The notes: a model not told the origin generated them from the sequence alone. Counted from the stretch's first letter, positions 28,010-36,839 are shown. The stretch: DNA of 64,000 nucleotides from Paracoccus endophyticus (GCF_003286075.1 NZ_QLUV01000004.1:62001-126000), one strand, 5' to 3'. Translations and numbers: made by a program.

Positions 28010-28033
28010 CGGCCGGGCAGCGACGCCCGGCCG
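28010..28033 (-). terminator. Hairpin after the sulfide-dehydrogenase-like gene
   Basis: CGGCCGGGC at 28010-28018 pairs perfectly with GCCCGGCCG at 28025-28033, 8 bp beyond the stop at 28041. The downstream side on that strand has only TT, so termination may be Rho-assisted. Confidence 0.5.
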
Positions 28034-28040
28034 CAGGGAC

Positions 28041-29387
28041 TCAGGCGAGGAAATCGCCGGTGGTGCGCGCGTACCACTCGTAATCCTGGGCCAGATGCTC
28101 GGGCGTGCGGTCGTTCACGTCGATCAGCGTCTGGATCACCTTGCCGGTCGGATCGAGGTCATAGGTGAACTTGACCGCCACGGATTCGAGCGGTGCCGCG
28201 TTCACCAGAAGAAAGCACAGGTTGTCGGGCAGGACGGCCACGACCTCCTCTCCGCGCACGCGCTCGCCGATGTTGCGGGCCACGATCCTGCCCAGCGCGT
28301 TCGCGACATGAGCGCTTTTCGGGTAATACCCGAACTGGTCCGAGATGAAGCCGACCGCGTCCCCCACCACATAGACGTCATCGTCGCCGGGCGCGGTGAA
28401 CAGCCGCGGGTGGGTGTCGGCCCAGCCGCGCGAGGTGCCGTCCGCCGCCACCGGCACCAGGTCGGCCATCCAGGCGATGTCGGCGGCCTGGTGAGGGGGC
28501 ATCAGGATCGCGTCGTCGAACTCGAACTCGCCCGCATAGGTCAGGATGCGCTTGTTGAAGGGGTCCACCTCCTCGACGGCCGCATTGGGAACATAGGTGA
28601 TGATGTCGGGATACAGTTCCTGGAACGCAGCGGTGAAGCCCCCGGTGATCGGCGCGATGCCCGGCTTGGGGTCCAGGAGGGTGATCTTGCCCGGGATGTT
28701 GTTCGTCTTGATGTGCCAGGCGATGAGGCAGGCCCGCTCATAGGGCGAGGGCGGGCAGCGGTGCGGCGGCGGCGGCAGCGTCATCACGAGATGACCGCCC
28801 TTGAAGTCGCGCAGCTTGCGCTTGAGCGCGAAATGCTCGGCATTGGGGATGTAGGCCGAGGGGAAATGCGTGCGCGTGTATTCGGCCGCCCGCAGGTCGT
28901 TGCCGAACCACTTGTCATAGGCGTTGCGGATACCGCCCGCGATCACCAGCAGGTCGTAGTCGACCGCGCCCCAAGCGGTGTGAACCACCTTGGCCGCGCG
29001 GTCGATGGCGCTGATTTCCGAATGCAGCAGCGTATAGCCGTAGGTGCGCGCCGGGATCGTCATGTCGTGGATCAGGAAATCCGTGTCCACCACGTCGATC
29101 AGCCACTTGTTGCTGAACGGGCAGGTGAAGAACACCGGGTTGCGCTCGATCAGGATCACCTCGGCGTCGGGCAGTTCCTGGCGCAGGTGGCGGGCGGTGG
29201 TCATCCCGCCCCAGCCGCCACCCGCGACGACGATGCGCGGTCCCTTGCCCTGCCGCGCGATCAGGCTGCGCGCGGGGGCGACGGCCGGGGCGGCCGCGGG
29301 GCTGGGCTGGGCTGCGGCGCGGCCCGCGCCAGTCAGCGCGGCGGCAAGGGCGGCCTGTCCGGCCAGAAAGCGGCGGCGGTCGATCAT
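28041..29387 (-). CDS. FAD-dependent sulfide dehydrogenase (FccB/SoxF-like), Tat-exported
   Basis: The 448-residue flavoprotein resembles the flavin subunit of flavocytochrome c sulfide dehydrogenase. It starts with a Tat signal, MIDRRRFLAGQAALAAAL, then a FAD Rossmann motif VVAGGGWGG (residues about 53-61). The redox cysteines expected for FccB/SoxF are seen in HRCPPSPYERA and DNLCFLL, and a C-terminal sulfide-dehydrogenase-type region follows. ATG 29387 follows GAGG at good spacing. No cytochrome c subunit gene is adjacent, so its electron acceptor is unknown. Substrate could be sulfide or another thiol. Confidence 0.88.
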   Translation of the reverse strand: MIDRRRFLAGQAALAAALTGAGRAAAQPSPAAAPAVAPARSLIARQGKGPRIVVAGGGWGGMTTARHLRQELPDAEVILIERNPVFFTCPFSNKWLIDVVDTDFLIHDMTIPARTYGYTLLHSEISAIDRAAKVVHTAWGAVDYDLLVIAGGIRNAYDKWFGNDLRAAEYTRTHFPSAYIPNAEHFALKRKLRDFKGGHLVMTLPPPPHRCPPSPYERACLIAWHIKTNNIPGKITLLDPKPGIAPITGGFTAAFQELYPDIITYVPNAAVEEVDPFNKRILTYAGEFEFDDAILMPPHQAADIAWMADLVPVAADGTSRGWADTHPRLFTAPGDDDVYVVGDAVGFISDQFGYYPKSAHVANALGRIVARNIGERVRGEEVVAVLPDNLCFLLVNAAPLESVAVKFTYDLDPTGKVIQTLIDVNDRTPEHLAQDYEWYARTTGDFLA

Positions 29388-29498
29388 CTGCGGCCTCGTT
29401 GTCGGGTCATGGCAATCATCCTGTGGCGGGCGGAATGCCCCCGGCATCTATCCCGCGACAGGGGCCGATGTCTGCCCCGGTCGGATGCGGTCCAGGGA

Positions 29499-30074
29499 TC
29501 AGCGGGGCACCCGGCCCAGCAGATAGAATTCCTCGTTCGGGGGAATGTCGGCGGTGTTCACCAGCCTGTTCGACAGGCCGAAGAACGCGGCGATCGCGGC
29601 GATGTCCCACACCTCGTCGGCGCTGAACCCGGCCGCGGCCAGCGCGGCGTGATCGGCATCGTCGATGCGGTCGGCGGCCAGCGCGACCTTTTCGGCGAAG
29701 GTCAGCATCGCGCGCTGCCGGTCGCTCAGCGCGGCCTTGCGCCAGTTGACCGCGACCTGGTCGGCGATCAGCGGATTCTTCGCCCTGATCCGCAGGATCG
29801 CGCCGTGGGCCACGACGCAGTACTGGCAGCGGTTCAGCCCGCTGGTGGCGACCACGATCATCTCGCGCTCGGCGCGGCTCAGCCCCTCGTCCTTGTCCAT
29901 CAGCGCGTCGTGATAGGCGAAAAAGGCCCTGAACTCGGCCGGGCGATGGGCCAGCGCCAGGAAGATGTTGGGCACGAAGCCCGATTTCTCCTGCACGGCC
30001 ACGATCATGGCGCGCATGTCGTCGGGCAGCGTGGCGATGTCGGGAACGGCGAAGCGGCTGATCGGCTGGGTCAT
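29499..30074 (-). CDS. Peroxidase-related AhpD-like protein
   Basis: The 191-residue protein matches the uncharacterised peroxidase-related branch of the AhpD/CMD fold: conserved helices PDIATLPDDMRAMIVAVQEKSGFVPNIFLALAHRP at the start and the CxxC-HxxG active-site motif RCQYCVVAHG near residue 89. These use a cysteine pair for hydroperoxide or electrophile reduction. ATG 30074 starts the family's core; upstream in-frame residues are arginine-rich and not conserved. It lies 111 bp upstream of the flavoprotein gene on the same strand, so a shared role in sulfur or oxidative stress is possible. Confidence 0.85.
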   Translation of the reverse strand: MTQPISRFAVPDIATLPDDMRAMIVAVQEKSGFVPNIFLALAHRPAEFRAFFAYHDALMDKDEGLSRAEREMIVVATSGLNRCQYCVVAHGAILRIRAKNPLIADQVAVNWRKAALSDRQRAMLTFAEKVALAADRIDDADHAALAAAGFSADEVWDIAAIAAFFGLSNRLVNTADIPPNEEFYLLGRVPR

Positions 30075-30144
30075 GGTCGGGTCCTCTGGTGGCCGCCCCC
30101 GCTTACCACGACGGCCACCCCTGGGCAAAAGCCGCAGACCGGCG

Positions 30145-30840
30145 TCAGGACCCGGGGTCCATGCGCCGGTGCCGCAGAAGCCCGCCCAGCAGGATCAGGA
30201 CACCCAGCCCCTCGAACGCCTCCTCGGTGCCGCTGACCAGGGCATAGGCGAGGCTCTCCTCCATCCCGTCGTCCCACAGCTTGCCGCCGATCATCTCGAT
30301 CCCGACCGCGCCCACGACAAAGACCACCGCGGCGGCGAACATCCAGCCACGCGTCGACCTGGGCAACCGGGCCAGGAACGGCAGGGCCAGCAACCCGCCG
30401 AGCGCGACGACCAGGATCGCCGGGACCACCCAGGCGAACCTGAGATAGCCGCCCCACTGGAAATGCTCATGCAGCCGCACGGCCACGCCTTCGTGGATCA
30501 TCAGCATCTCGTCGGCCGACACGGCAAGCACCGCCAGCCCCACGCCGATCCAGCCCCAATGAAGGATGCGGTCCGATTTCGGGGTGCGAAACCCGATGTC
30601 CAGCATCAGAAGGCCCGCGATCCCCAGCATCAGCACCGAAAGCCAGGTGTAAATGCTGGTTTCCTCGTTGGGGTCCAGAAGCCGGGGCAGGGGCGCGGGC
30701 CAGGGGCCGGACAGCGTATGCAGCAGATGCAGGCAAAGAAGCACAGCCCAGGTCGCATAGGCGGCCGTCAGCAAGGGCGCCCGCAACTGCGACGGCTCCC
30801 GGTCTGCCCAACCATTCGCAGTCACCTTGTGCCAATCCAT
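30145..30840 (-). CDS. Membrane protein with SADE/HE motif, unknown function
   Basis: The 231-residue protein (from ATG 30840; ATG 30897 would add 19 residues) has about six membrane helices. Between helices 3 and 4 lies SADEMLMIHEG, and the C-terminal half has EMIGGKLWDDGMEES and GTEEAFEGLG. These acidic and histidine residues inside or near membrane segments suggest a metal site. I recognise no named family. It is the first gene of a leftward set with the AhpD-like and flavoprotein genes, 70 bp upstream of the former. Confidence 0.75.
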   Translation of the reverse strand: MDWHKVTANGWADREPSQLRAPLLTAAYATWAVLLCLHLLHTLSGPWPAPLPRLLDPNEETSIYTWLSVLMLGIAGLLMLDIGFRTPKSDRILHWGWIGVGLAVLAVSADEMLMIHEGVAVRLHEHFQWGGYLRFAWVVPAILVVALGGLLALPFLARLPRSTRGWMFAAAVVFVVGAVGIEMIGGKLWDDGMEESLAYALVSGTEEAFEGLGVLILLGGLLRHRRMDPGS

Positions 30841-30909
30841 GTTCAACCCCGTCTGATCGTTGCCAGGATAGACACAGAACCGTTCATCGGGCGTCATGGT
30901 TCTGTTACA

Positions 30910-30938
30910 TTTACATCAAGATGCGGCCGCATCGGCAA
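30910..30938 (-). promoter_or_regulatory. Promoter before the SADE-motif membrane protein
   Basis: On the minus strand TTGCCG (30933-30938) and TGTAAA (30910-30915) are separated by 17 bp, four of six matches each. The start site would fall near 30903, leaving ATG 30897 almost leaderless and favouring ATG 30840. Confidence 0.45.
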
Positions 30939-31051
30939 GGTGCCGCCGGGTGCTTTCATCCACGCCGGTTGACTCGGGCGCGTCCCTGTCGTAGCGACGG
31001 TCCATGCCCGGAAGGTCTTCCTTCCGGTCCCCGACCTTGCGCGGGGATCGC

Positions 31052-31080
31052 CCCCCGTCAGCGCGTTGCGCCCACGGGGG
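31052..31080 (+). other. Hairpin in the ffh leader
   Basis: CCCCCGT at 31052-31058 pairs with ACGGGGG at 31074-31080, and an inner GCGC-GTT-GCGC stem lies within. It is followed by ACTTGTTTTG and then the ffh Shine-Dalgarno site. It could be an attenuator-like leader or an upstream terminator. Confidence 0.35.
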
Positions 31081-31108
31081 CCATACTTGTTTTGTGCGGA
31101 GGCCCGCG

Positions 31109-32605
31109 ATGTTCGAGAACCTGTCAGACCGCCTGGGCGGGGTCTTCGACCGCCTGACCCGGCAGGGCGCCCTGACCGAGGAGGACGTCACCGCCGCCAT
31201 GCGCGAGGTGCGCGCCGCGCTGCTGGATGCGGACGTCTCGCTGCCGGTGGTGCGCGACTTTATCCGCAAGGTCACGTCCAAGGCGACCGGCGCGGCCGTC
31301 ACCAAGTCGATCACACCCGGCCAGCAGGTCGTCAAGATCGTCCATGACGAACTGATCGCCATGCTGCAGGGCGACGGGCCGGCCGACACGCTGCGCATCG
31401 ACAGCCCGCCCGCGCCGATCCTGATGGTCGGGCTTCAGGGCTCGGGCAAGACCACCACGACCGCCAAGCTGGCCAAGCGCCTGAAGGACCGCGAGAAAAA
31501 GCGCGTGCTGATGGCCAGCCTCGACACCAACCGCCCCGCCGCGATGGAGCAGCTGGCGATCCTGGGCAGCCAAGTCGGCGTCGATACGCTGCCCATCGTC
31601 CCGGGCGAGAACGCGCTCCAGATCGCGCGCCGCGCGCGTCAGCAGGCGACGCTGGGCGGATACGACGTCTACATGCTGGACACCGCCGGCCGGCTGCACA
31701 TCGACGACGTGCTGATGAACGAGGTGCAGGCCGTCCGCGACGTGGCGAACCCGCGCGAGACGCTGCTGGTCGTCGATGGCCTGACCGGGCAGGACGCCGT
31801 GAACGTGGCGACCGAGTTCGACGCCAAGGTCGGCGTGTCGGGCGTCGTCCTGACCCGGATGGACGGGGACGGGCGGGGTGGTGCCGCGCTGTCCATGCGC
31901 GCCGTGACCGGCAAGCCGATCCGCTTTGTCGGCCTTGGCGAAAAGATGGACGCGCTGGAGGGCTTTGACGCCGAGCGCGTGGCCGGCCGCATCCTGGGCA
32001 TGGGCGATATCGTCGCCCTGGTCGAGAAGGCGCAGCAGACGCTGGAGATCGAGCAGGCCGAGCGCATGATGAAGCGCTTTGCCAAGGGCCTGTTCAACAT
32101 GAACGACCTCAAGGGCCAGCTTGAGCAGATGCAGAAGATGGGGGGCATGCAGTCCATCATGGGCATGATGCCGGGCATGGGAAAGATGGCCAAGCAGGCC
32201 GAATCCGCGGGCATCGACGACCGGATGATCCGGCGCCAGATCGCGCTGATCAATTCCATGACGAAAAAGGAACGCGCCAATCCCGACCTGCTGCAGGCCA
32301 GCCGCAAGAAGCGGATCGCCGCCGGGGCGGGCATGGACGTGGCCGAGCTGAACAAGCTGCTGAAGATGCAGCGCCAGATGGCCGACACGATGAAGAAGGT
32401 CAGCAAGATGGGCAAGGGCGCCATGCTGAAGCAGGCGATGCGCGCCATGTCGGGCAAGGGCGGCGGCCTGCCGGACCTTGCCGATGTCGATCCGGCCAAG
32501 ATGGCCGAGGCGACGAAGATGCTTCAGGACCAGAAGGGGCTGGGCGGCCAGCTGGGCGGGCTGAACCTGCCGGGCGGGCTGTCGGGGCTGTTCGGCAAGA
32601 AATGA
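31109..32605 (+). CDS. ffh: Signal recognition particle protein Ffh
   Basis: Ffh, the SRP54 homologue, binds 4.5S RNA and delivers nascent membrane proteins to FtsY. The 498-residue protein has an N domain, a G domain with the P-loop GLQGSGKTTTTAKLA from residue 108, MLDTAGRL and VLTRMDGD motifs, and a methionine-rich M domain (MQSIMGMMPGMGKM, MIRRQIALINSM) ending in a Gly/Leu-rich tail. ATG 31109 follows GGAGG and matches the universal MFENLSDRL. It leads the rpsP block. Confidence 0.97.
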   Translation: MFENLSDRLGGVFDRLTRQGALTEEDVTAAMREVRAALLDADVSLPVVRDFIRKVTSKATGAAVTKSITPGQQVVKIVHDELIAMLQGDGPADTLRIDSPPAPILMVGLQGSGKTTTTAKLAKRLKDREKKRVLMASLDTNRPAAMEQLAILGSQVGVDTLPIVPGENALQIARRARQQATLGGYDVYMLDTAGRLHIDDVLMNEVQAVRDVANPRETLLVVDGLTGQDAVNVATEFDAKVGVSGVVLTRMDGDGRGGAALSMRAVTGKPIRFVGLGEKMDALEGFDAERVAGRILGMGDIVALVEKAQQTLEIEQAERMMKRFAKGLFNMNDLKGQLEQMQKMGGMQSIMGMMPGMGKMAKQAESAGIDDRMIRRQIALINSMTKKERANPDLLQASRKKRIAAGAGMDVAELNKLLKMQRQMADTMKKVSKMGKGAMLKQAMRAMSGKGGGLPDLADVDPAKMAEATKMLQDQKGLGGQLGGLNLPGGLSGLFGKK

Positions 32606-32693
32606 GCGGTCCCCTGATCCTTTGCACCCGCGCGCCCGCAGCGCCGCGGCCCCTTGGTCGGCCCGCCGTTGCCGCGATCCGGGCGCTTGCGCC

Positions 32694-32990
32694 ATGACCG
32701 ACGCCGCCCGGCGCGCCGCCGCCCTGCTGGCCGAGCACCGCGCCAGCATCGACCGGCTGGACGCCGTGCTGGTCTTCACGCTGGCCGAGCGGTTCAAGCA
32801 CACGCAGGCGGTCGGCCGACTGAAGGCCGATCACGATCTTCCCCCGTCCGATCCCACCCGCGAGGCCTGGCAGATCGAGCGGCTGGAACGCCTTGCGCGC
32901 GAGGCGGACCTGGACCCCGCGTTCGCGCGCAAGTTTCTGAATTTCGTGATCGCCGAGGTGATCCGCCATCACGAGAGCTTTCAAGCCTGA
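32694..32990 (+). CDS. Chorismate mutase (AroQ class)
   Basis: The 98-residue protein is an all-helical AroQ-type chorismate mutase, converting chorismate to prephenate for Phe/Tyr synthesis. Recognisable residues include EHRASIDRLDAVLVFTLAERF at the N-terminus and KADHDLPPSDPTREAWQIERL in the middle, the active-site helices of the family. ATG 32694 starts at the expected position. It lies between ffh and rpsP, an arrangement typical of Rhodobacterales, 49 bp before rpsP. Confidence 0.9.
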   Translation: MTDAARRAAALLAEHRASIDRLDAVLVFTLAERFKHTQAVGRLKADHDLPPSDPTREAWQIERLERLAREADLDPAFARKFLNFVIAEVIRHHESFQA

Positions 32991-33038
32991 AGGCGGCCGC
33001 GGCTGCCGAACCCCTCGCTATTCTGAAGGAGATGACCA

Positions 33039-33440
33039 ATGGCAATGAAGATCCGTCTGGCCCGTGGTGGGTCCAACAAGCGTCCCTACTACGCCATCGT
33101 GGCGTGCGATTCGCGCATGCCGCGCGACGGCCGCTTCCTGGAAAAGCTGGGCACCTATAACCCGCTGCTGCCCAAGGACAGCGAGGACCGCATCAAGATG
33201 GACGTCGAGCGCGTGCAGTACTGGCTGGGCCAGGGCGCGCAGCCGACCGACCGCGTCGCCCGCTTCCTGGAAGCCGCCGGCGTCAAGGACAAGACCGAGC
33301 GCGCCAACCTGAAGAAGGGCGAGCCGGGCAAGGCCGCCAAGGAACGCGCCGCCAAGCGCGCCGCGCGCGAGGCCGCGGCGGTCGAGGCCGCGAACGCCCC
33401 CGCCGCGGAACCCGCGGCCGAGGCCGGCGCCGAGGCATGA
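33039..33440 (+). CDS. rpsP: 30S ribosomal protein S16
   Basis: S16 stabilises the 30S platform. The 133-residue product starts [21 protein letters not shown] and contains [11 protein letters not shown], both diagnostic. The core ends near residue 80; the remainder is the alphaproteobacterial extension, rich in Lys/Arg then Ala/Glu. GAAGGAG precedes ATG 33039. A nearby ATG 33032 is out of frame. Confidence 0.97.
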   Translation: MAMKIRLARGGSNKRPYYAIVACDSRMPRDGRFLEKLGTYNPLLPKDSEDRIKMDVERVQYWLGQGAQPTDRVARFLEAAGVKDKTERANLKKGEPGKAAKERAAKRAAREAAAVEAANAPAAEPAAEAGAEA

Positions 33441-33489
33441 GGCTGCTGGCCCGCCCCCCGGGGCGGGCCGTCCTGCGACGGAGAGTGCG

Positions 33490-33558
33490 ATGCGTGTCCT
33501 GACGATCGACGGTGGCCGCAGCGTTCGCCTTATCGCCCCGGCGGCCAGCCATGTCTGA
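33490..33558 (+). CDS. Possible 22-residue leader peptide overlapping rimM
   Basis: A 22-codon ORF begins at ATG 33490 five bases after GGAGAG and ends at TGA 33556-33558, eight bases into rimM (ATG 33551). It begins [11 protein letters not shown]. Its Shine-Dalgarno site is better than any for rimM, which has none nearby, so translation of rimM is probably coupled through this peptide. Whether the peptide itself has a role is unknown. Confidence 0.5.
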   Translation: MRVLTIDGGRSVRLIAPAASHV

Positions 33559-34048
33559 GCGTGTCTGCGTGGGGGCGATCGCCGGCGCCTTTGGGGTGCG
33601 CGGCGAGGTGCGGCTGAAAAGCTTTTGCACCCGGGCCGAGGACATCGCCCGCTATGGCCCGCTTGCGTCCGAGGACGGGGCGCGGCGGTTCACCGTCACC
33701 CTGACCCGGCCCGTGGCCGGCGGGCTGGGCGCGCGGCTGTCGGGGGTGGACACCAAGGAACAGGCCGACGCGCTGAAGGGCGTGACGCTGTGGGCCGACC
33801 GCGGGGCGCTGCCTTCGCTGCCCGACGACGAATACTACCACGCCGACCTGATCGGGATGTCGGTGGCCGACACCGGGGGCGCGCCCCTGGGCCGGGTCCG
33901 GGCGATCTATGATCACGGCGCCGGCGACATCCTCGAGGTGGCGGGACCGGGCGGCCTGCTGCTGATCCCCTTTACCCGCGCGGCGGTGCCGACGGTCGAT
34001 CTGGCCGCCGGGCGCATCGTCGCCGACCCGCCGGATTCGGATGAATAG
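33551..34048 (+). CDS. rimM: 16S rRNA processing protein RimM
   Basis: RimM binds S19 and helps 30S subunit assembly. The 165-residue protein begins [25 protein letters not shown], the signature of the N-terminal RimM barrel, and the PRC-barrel region follows with [13 protein letters not shown] and the [16 protein letters not shown] end. ATG 33551 matches the family; a GTG further upstream is in frame but gives a non-family N-terminus. Standard position between rpsP and trmD. Confidence 0.95.
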   Translation: MSERVCVGAIAGAFGVRGEVRLKSFCTRAEDIARYGPLASEDGARRFTVTLTRPVAGGLGARLSGVDTKEQADALKGVTLWADRGALPSLPDDEYYHADLIGMSVADTGGAPLGRVRAIYDHGAGDILEVAGPGGLLLIPFTRAAVPTVDLAAGRIVADPPDSDE

Positions 34049-34394
34049 GGTGCCGGCCCGGCGGCGGATCGGCCGGGCGCTGATCTTCCTGGGACCGGCG
34101 CTCGCCGGCCTTGGGCGGGCCGGGGGCTGGGCCGTGGGGCTGTTTGCCCTGCTAGCGGTTGCCGGCGTGGTGCTGGCAGCACCAGCCGAGGTCTGGCGTT
34201 CCCCCGTCCACCTGGCCGGCGGAACGGTGCTGGCGGCGGTCGCCTGCGTGGCCCTGCACGTCGGCGCCGACGCTCTCGGCCGCAGCCTGGGCTGGTCCGG
34301 CGACTGGGGCGCGCTTGGACCGCTCGCCGTCTCGACCGCCGGCGCGGTCATGGCGGGCACCGGCTGGTTTCGCGCAGGCGGGCGTGATGGCTGA
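34041..34394 (+). CDS. Small membrane protein inserted between rimM and trmD
   Basis: The 117-residue protein has about three to four hydrophobic helices (for example [19 protein letters not shown] and [16 protein letters not shown]) with a basic N-terminus. I recognise no family. Its start overlaps the rimM end by 8 bp and its end overlaps the trmD start by 8 bp, so it is inside the translated operon. Such a gene is not part of the classic rimM-trmD order, so it is a lineage-specific addition. Confidence 0.65.
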   Translation: MNRVPARRRIGRALIFLGPALAGLGRAGGWAVGLFALLAVAGVVLAAPAEVWRSPVHLAGGTVLAAVACVALHVGADALGRSLGWSGDWGALGPLAVSTAGAVMAGTGWFRAGGRDG

Positions 34395-35259
34395 GCCGCC
34401 CGCCCGCTCTCACGGCAGGATTGCGGTGCAGCCCTCGCTGCGCCCGCGCGACCTGATGGCCGAACCGCAGGTCGCGGGCGTCTGGACGGCGCAGGTCGTG
34501 ACTCTGTTCCCCGAGGCGTTTCCCGGCACGCTGGGCCTGTCGCTGACCGGCAAGGCCCTGGCGCAGGGACTGTGGTCGCTGCGCACCATCCCGCTGCGCC
34601 CGTTCGGGATCGGGCGGCACCGCAATGTCGATGACACGCCCGCGGGCGGCGGCGCGGGGATGGTGATCCGCCCCGACGTGATGGCCGCCGCGCTGCGCGA
34701 GGCGCAGGGCGCGCGGCCCGGCCTGCCGGTCGTGTATCTGTCGCCGCGCGGCCGTCCCCTGACCCAGGCCATGGCGCGGCGGCTGGCCCAGGGCCCCGGC
34801 GTCACCCTGATCTGCGGCCGGTTCGAGGGGGTGGACCAACGCGTGCTGGACGCCTTTGAGGTCACGGAAATCAGCATCGGCGACTATGTCCTGACCGGAG
34901 GCGAGATCGCCGCTCAGGTCTTGATCGACGCGACGGTCCGTCTTATACCGCGCGTGCTGGGGAATCAGGACTCTCTGGCCGAGGAATCCTTTTCCAACGG
35001 CCTTCTGGAACATCCGCAGTACACGAAGCCCGCCGATTGGGAAGGCCGCGCGATCCCCGACGTTCTGCTGTCGGGAAACCACGCGGCCATTTCGCAATGG
35101 CGCGCCGACATGGCCGAAAGGCTGACCAAGGAACGCCGCCCCGACCTGTGGCGGGCCTGCCGCGACAGCGGTGCGGACCCGGCAAAGGACCGACAGCTCT
35201 CGGGCGCATCAGACCAAGCGCGGGACCACCGTGCGCATCAAAAGGATGAACCGCGATGA
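34387..35259 (+). CDS. trmD: tRNA (guanine-N1)-methyltransferase
   Basis: TrmD methylates G37 of tRNAs with CNN/GNN-type anticodons, using SAM in a trefoil-knot fold. The 290-residue protein has [13 protein letters not shown], the knot region [26 protein letters not shown] and the C-terminal [13 protein letters not shown] block. The first about 30 residues precede the conserved start and could be trimmed (ATG 34456). The last about 30 residues form a charged tail and the stop overlaps the rplS ATG (ATGA). Confidence 0.96.
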   Translation: MAEPPARSHGRIAVQPSLRPRDLMAEPQVAGVWTAQVVTLFPEAFPGTLGLSLTGKALAQGLWSLRTIPLRPFGIGRHRNVDDTPAGGGAGMVIRPDVMAAALREAQGARPGLPVVYLSPRGRPLTQAMARRLAQGPGVTLICGRFEGVDQRVLDAFEVTEISIGDYVLTGGEIAAQVLIDATVRLIPRVLGNQDSLAEESFSNGLLEHPQYTKPADWEGRAIPDVLLSGNHAAISQWRADMAERLTKERRPDLWRACRDSGADPAKDRQLSGASDQARDHRAHQKDEPR

Positions 35260-35648
35260 ACCTGATCGCACAGATCGAGGCCGAGCAGATCGACGCGCTC
35301 GGCAAGACGATCCCGGACTTCAAGGCCGGGGATACCGTCCGCGTCGGCTATAAAGTGACCGAGGGCACGCGGACGCGCGTGCAGATGTACGAGGGCGTCG
35401 TGATCAGCCGCAAGGGCGGCGGGATCGGGGCCTCGTTCACGGTCCGCAAGATTTCCTTCGGCGAGGGCGTCGAGCGGGTGTTCCCGCTGTATTCGACCAA
35501 CATCGATTCCATCGACGTCGTGCGCCGGGGCCGCGTCCGCCGCGCCAAGCTGTACTATCTGCGCGACCGCCGCGGCAAATCCGCCCGCATCGCCGAAGTG
35601 TCCAACTACAAGCCGAAGGCCGCCAAGGCCGACGCCAACAACGCCTGA
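35256..35648 (+). CDS. rplS: 50S ribosomal protein L19
   Basis: The 130-residue L19 sits at the 30S-50S interface. It has [46 protein letters not shown] and the [14 protein letters not shown] end of the family. ATG 35256 overlaps trmD by 4 bp. The last 12 residues are an Ala/Lys extension. Confidence 0.97.
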   Translation: MNLIAQIEAEQIDALGKTIPDFKAGDTVRVGYKVTEGTRTRVQMYEGVVISRKGGGIGASFTVRKISFGEGVERVFPLYSTNIDSIDVVRRGRVRRAKLYYLRDRRGKSARIAEVSNYKPKAAKADANNA

Positions 35649-35659
35649 GGTCGCACGCC

Positions 35660-35881
35660 ATGAAAGCCGAGACGCATCCCGCCTATCACATGATCACCGT
35701 CAAGATGACGGATGGGACGACCTATCAGACGCGATCGACCTGGGGCAAGGAAGGCGACACGCTGTCGCTGGACATCGACCCGAACTCGCACCCGGCATGG
35801 ACCGGCGGGTCGGCCAAGCTGATGGACACCGGGGGCCGGGTGTCCAAGTTCAAGAACAAGTATGCGGGCCTGGGGTTCTGA
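35660..35881 (+). CDS. rpmE: 50S ribosomal protein L31
   Basis: The 73-residue L31 has the expected [19 protein letters not shown] start and [22 protein letters not shown] end. No cysteines are present, so it is the zinc-free (C-minus) form, as is usual in alphaproteobacteria. It lies 11 bp after rplS and is the last gene before a strong terminator. Confidence 0.95.
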   Translation: MKAETHPAYHMITVKMTDGTTYQTRSTWGKEGDTLSLDIDPNSHPAWTGGSAKLMDTGGRVSKFKNKYAGLGF

Positions 35882-35905
35882 TCCCTGCGCCCCGCGCCAT
35901 TCCGA

Positions 35906-35930
35906 CGCCGCCCCACCGGGGCGGCGTTTT
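35906..35930 (+). terminator. Strong intrinsic terminator of the rpsP-rpmE block
   Basis: CGCCGCCCC at 35906-35914 pairs perfectly with GGGGCGGCG at 35918-35926 (loop ACC), followed by TTTT. It also lies 15 bp beyond the stop of the converging MBL gene and may serve both. Confidence 0.9.
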
Positions 35931-35944
35931 CCGTTGGCGACAGC

Positions 35945-36826
35945 TCAGCCGTCTGCGCGGTCGAAGTAGTCGGCGGGAATCTTGAAATACCGGCGCCCGT
36001 CGCTTTCCGGGTCGGGCAGGCGGCCGCCGCGCAGGTTCACCTGCAGCGCGTGCAGCATCTGCGCGGGCAACGCCAGCGTCTTGTCGCGGCTGTTGCGCAG
36101 GGCCACGAACTCGGGCTTCTGCATGCCGTCCTTGACGTGATTGTTGGTCAGCCGGTGTTCGGCGACCGTGGCCATGAACCGGGGCGGATCGTCCTTGGAG
36201 GGATAGTCGTGGCCCACGAACAGCCGGGTGCCTTCGGGCAGGTCAAGGATCGCCCGGATCGAATCCCACAGCGCGCCCGCGTCCCCGCCGGGGAAATCGG
36301 CGCGACTGCTGCCCGAACCGGGCATCATCAGCGTGTCGTGGACAAAGGCCGCGTCGCCCGCGACATAGGTGATCGAGGCGAGCGTGTGCCCCGGCGACAG
36401 CATCACCCGGACCGGGATGGTCCCCACGGTGAACGTGTCGCCGTGCGCGAACAGCCGGTCCCAGGGGGCCGCGGTCTGCGGCAGGCTGTCGTCGTGATAG
36501 ATGTCGCGCCAGAGCCGCTGCACCTCCAGCACCTTTTCCCCGATCGCCCGAGGCACCCCGCCAAGCTGGTCCGACAGATAGACTGCGGCGGTCAGGTGAT
36601 CGGCATGGGGATGGGTGTCCAGGATCCAGTCCACCGTGATCGCCTGCTCGCGCACATAGGCCAGGATGCGGTCGGCGTCCGCGGTCCAGGTTCGCCCCGC
36701 CTTGGGACAGAAGTTCCAGACCGGATCGACGATGGCGCCCCGCATCGTGGCGGGGTCGTGAAAGACGTATTGCAGGCTGCCGGTAGGACGGTCGAAAAAG
36801 GCGCGGACGATCGGTCGGACGGACAT
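35945..36826 (-). CDS. blh: MBL-fold persulfide dioxygenase-like hydrolase (Blh type)
   Basis: The 293-residue protein has the metallo-beta-lactamase motif THPHADHL (H72, H74, D76, H77) and the conserved SPGHTLASITYV, HDTLMMPGSGSSRADFPGG and GHDYPSKDDPP segments. These are hallmarks of the ETHE1-like/Blh group that oxidises glutathione persulfide or related sulfane sulfur. Blh genes are commonly regulated by BigR/SqrR-type ArsR repressors sensing sulfide. An operator-like palindrome lies upstream of the start. GAGG precedes ATG 36826. No regulator gene is adjacent. Confidence 0.85.
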   Translation of the reverse strand: MSVRPIVRAFFDRPTGSLQYVFHDPATMRGAIVDPVWNFCPKAGRTWTADADRILAYVREQAITVDWILDTHPHADHLTAAVYLSDQLGGVPRAIGEKVLEVQRLWRDIYHDDSLPQTAAPWDRLFAHGDTFTVGTIPVRVMLSPGHTLASITYVAGDAAFVHDTLMMPGSGSSRADFPGGDAGALWDSIRAILDLPEGTRLFVGHDYPSKDDPPRFMATVAEHRLTNNHVKDGMQKPEFVALRNSRDKTLALPAQMLHALQVNLRGGRLPDPESDGRRYFKIPADYFDRADG

Positions 36827-36839
36827 GGTGGCCTCGTGA

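Noticed and set aside
27909..30236. A 775-codon plus-strand frame across the flavoprotein and AhpD-like genes
   Set aside because: Both of those genes have family motifs on the minus strand; this frame has none.
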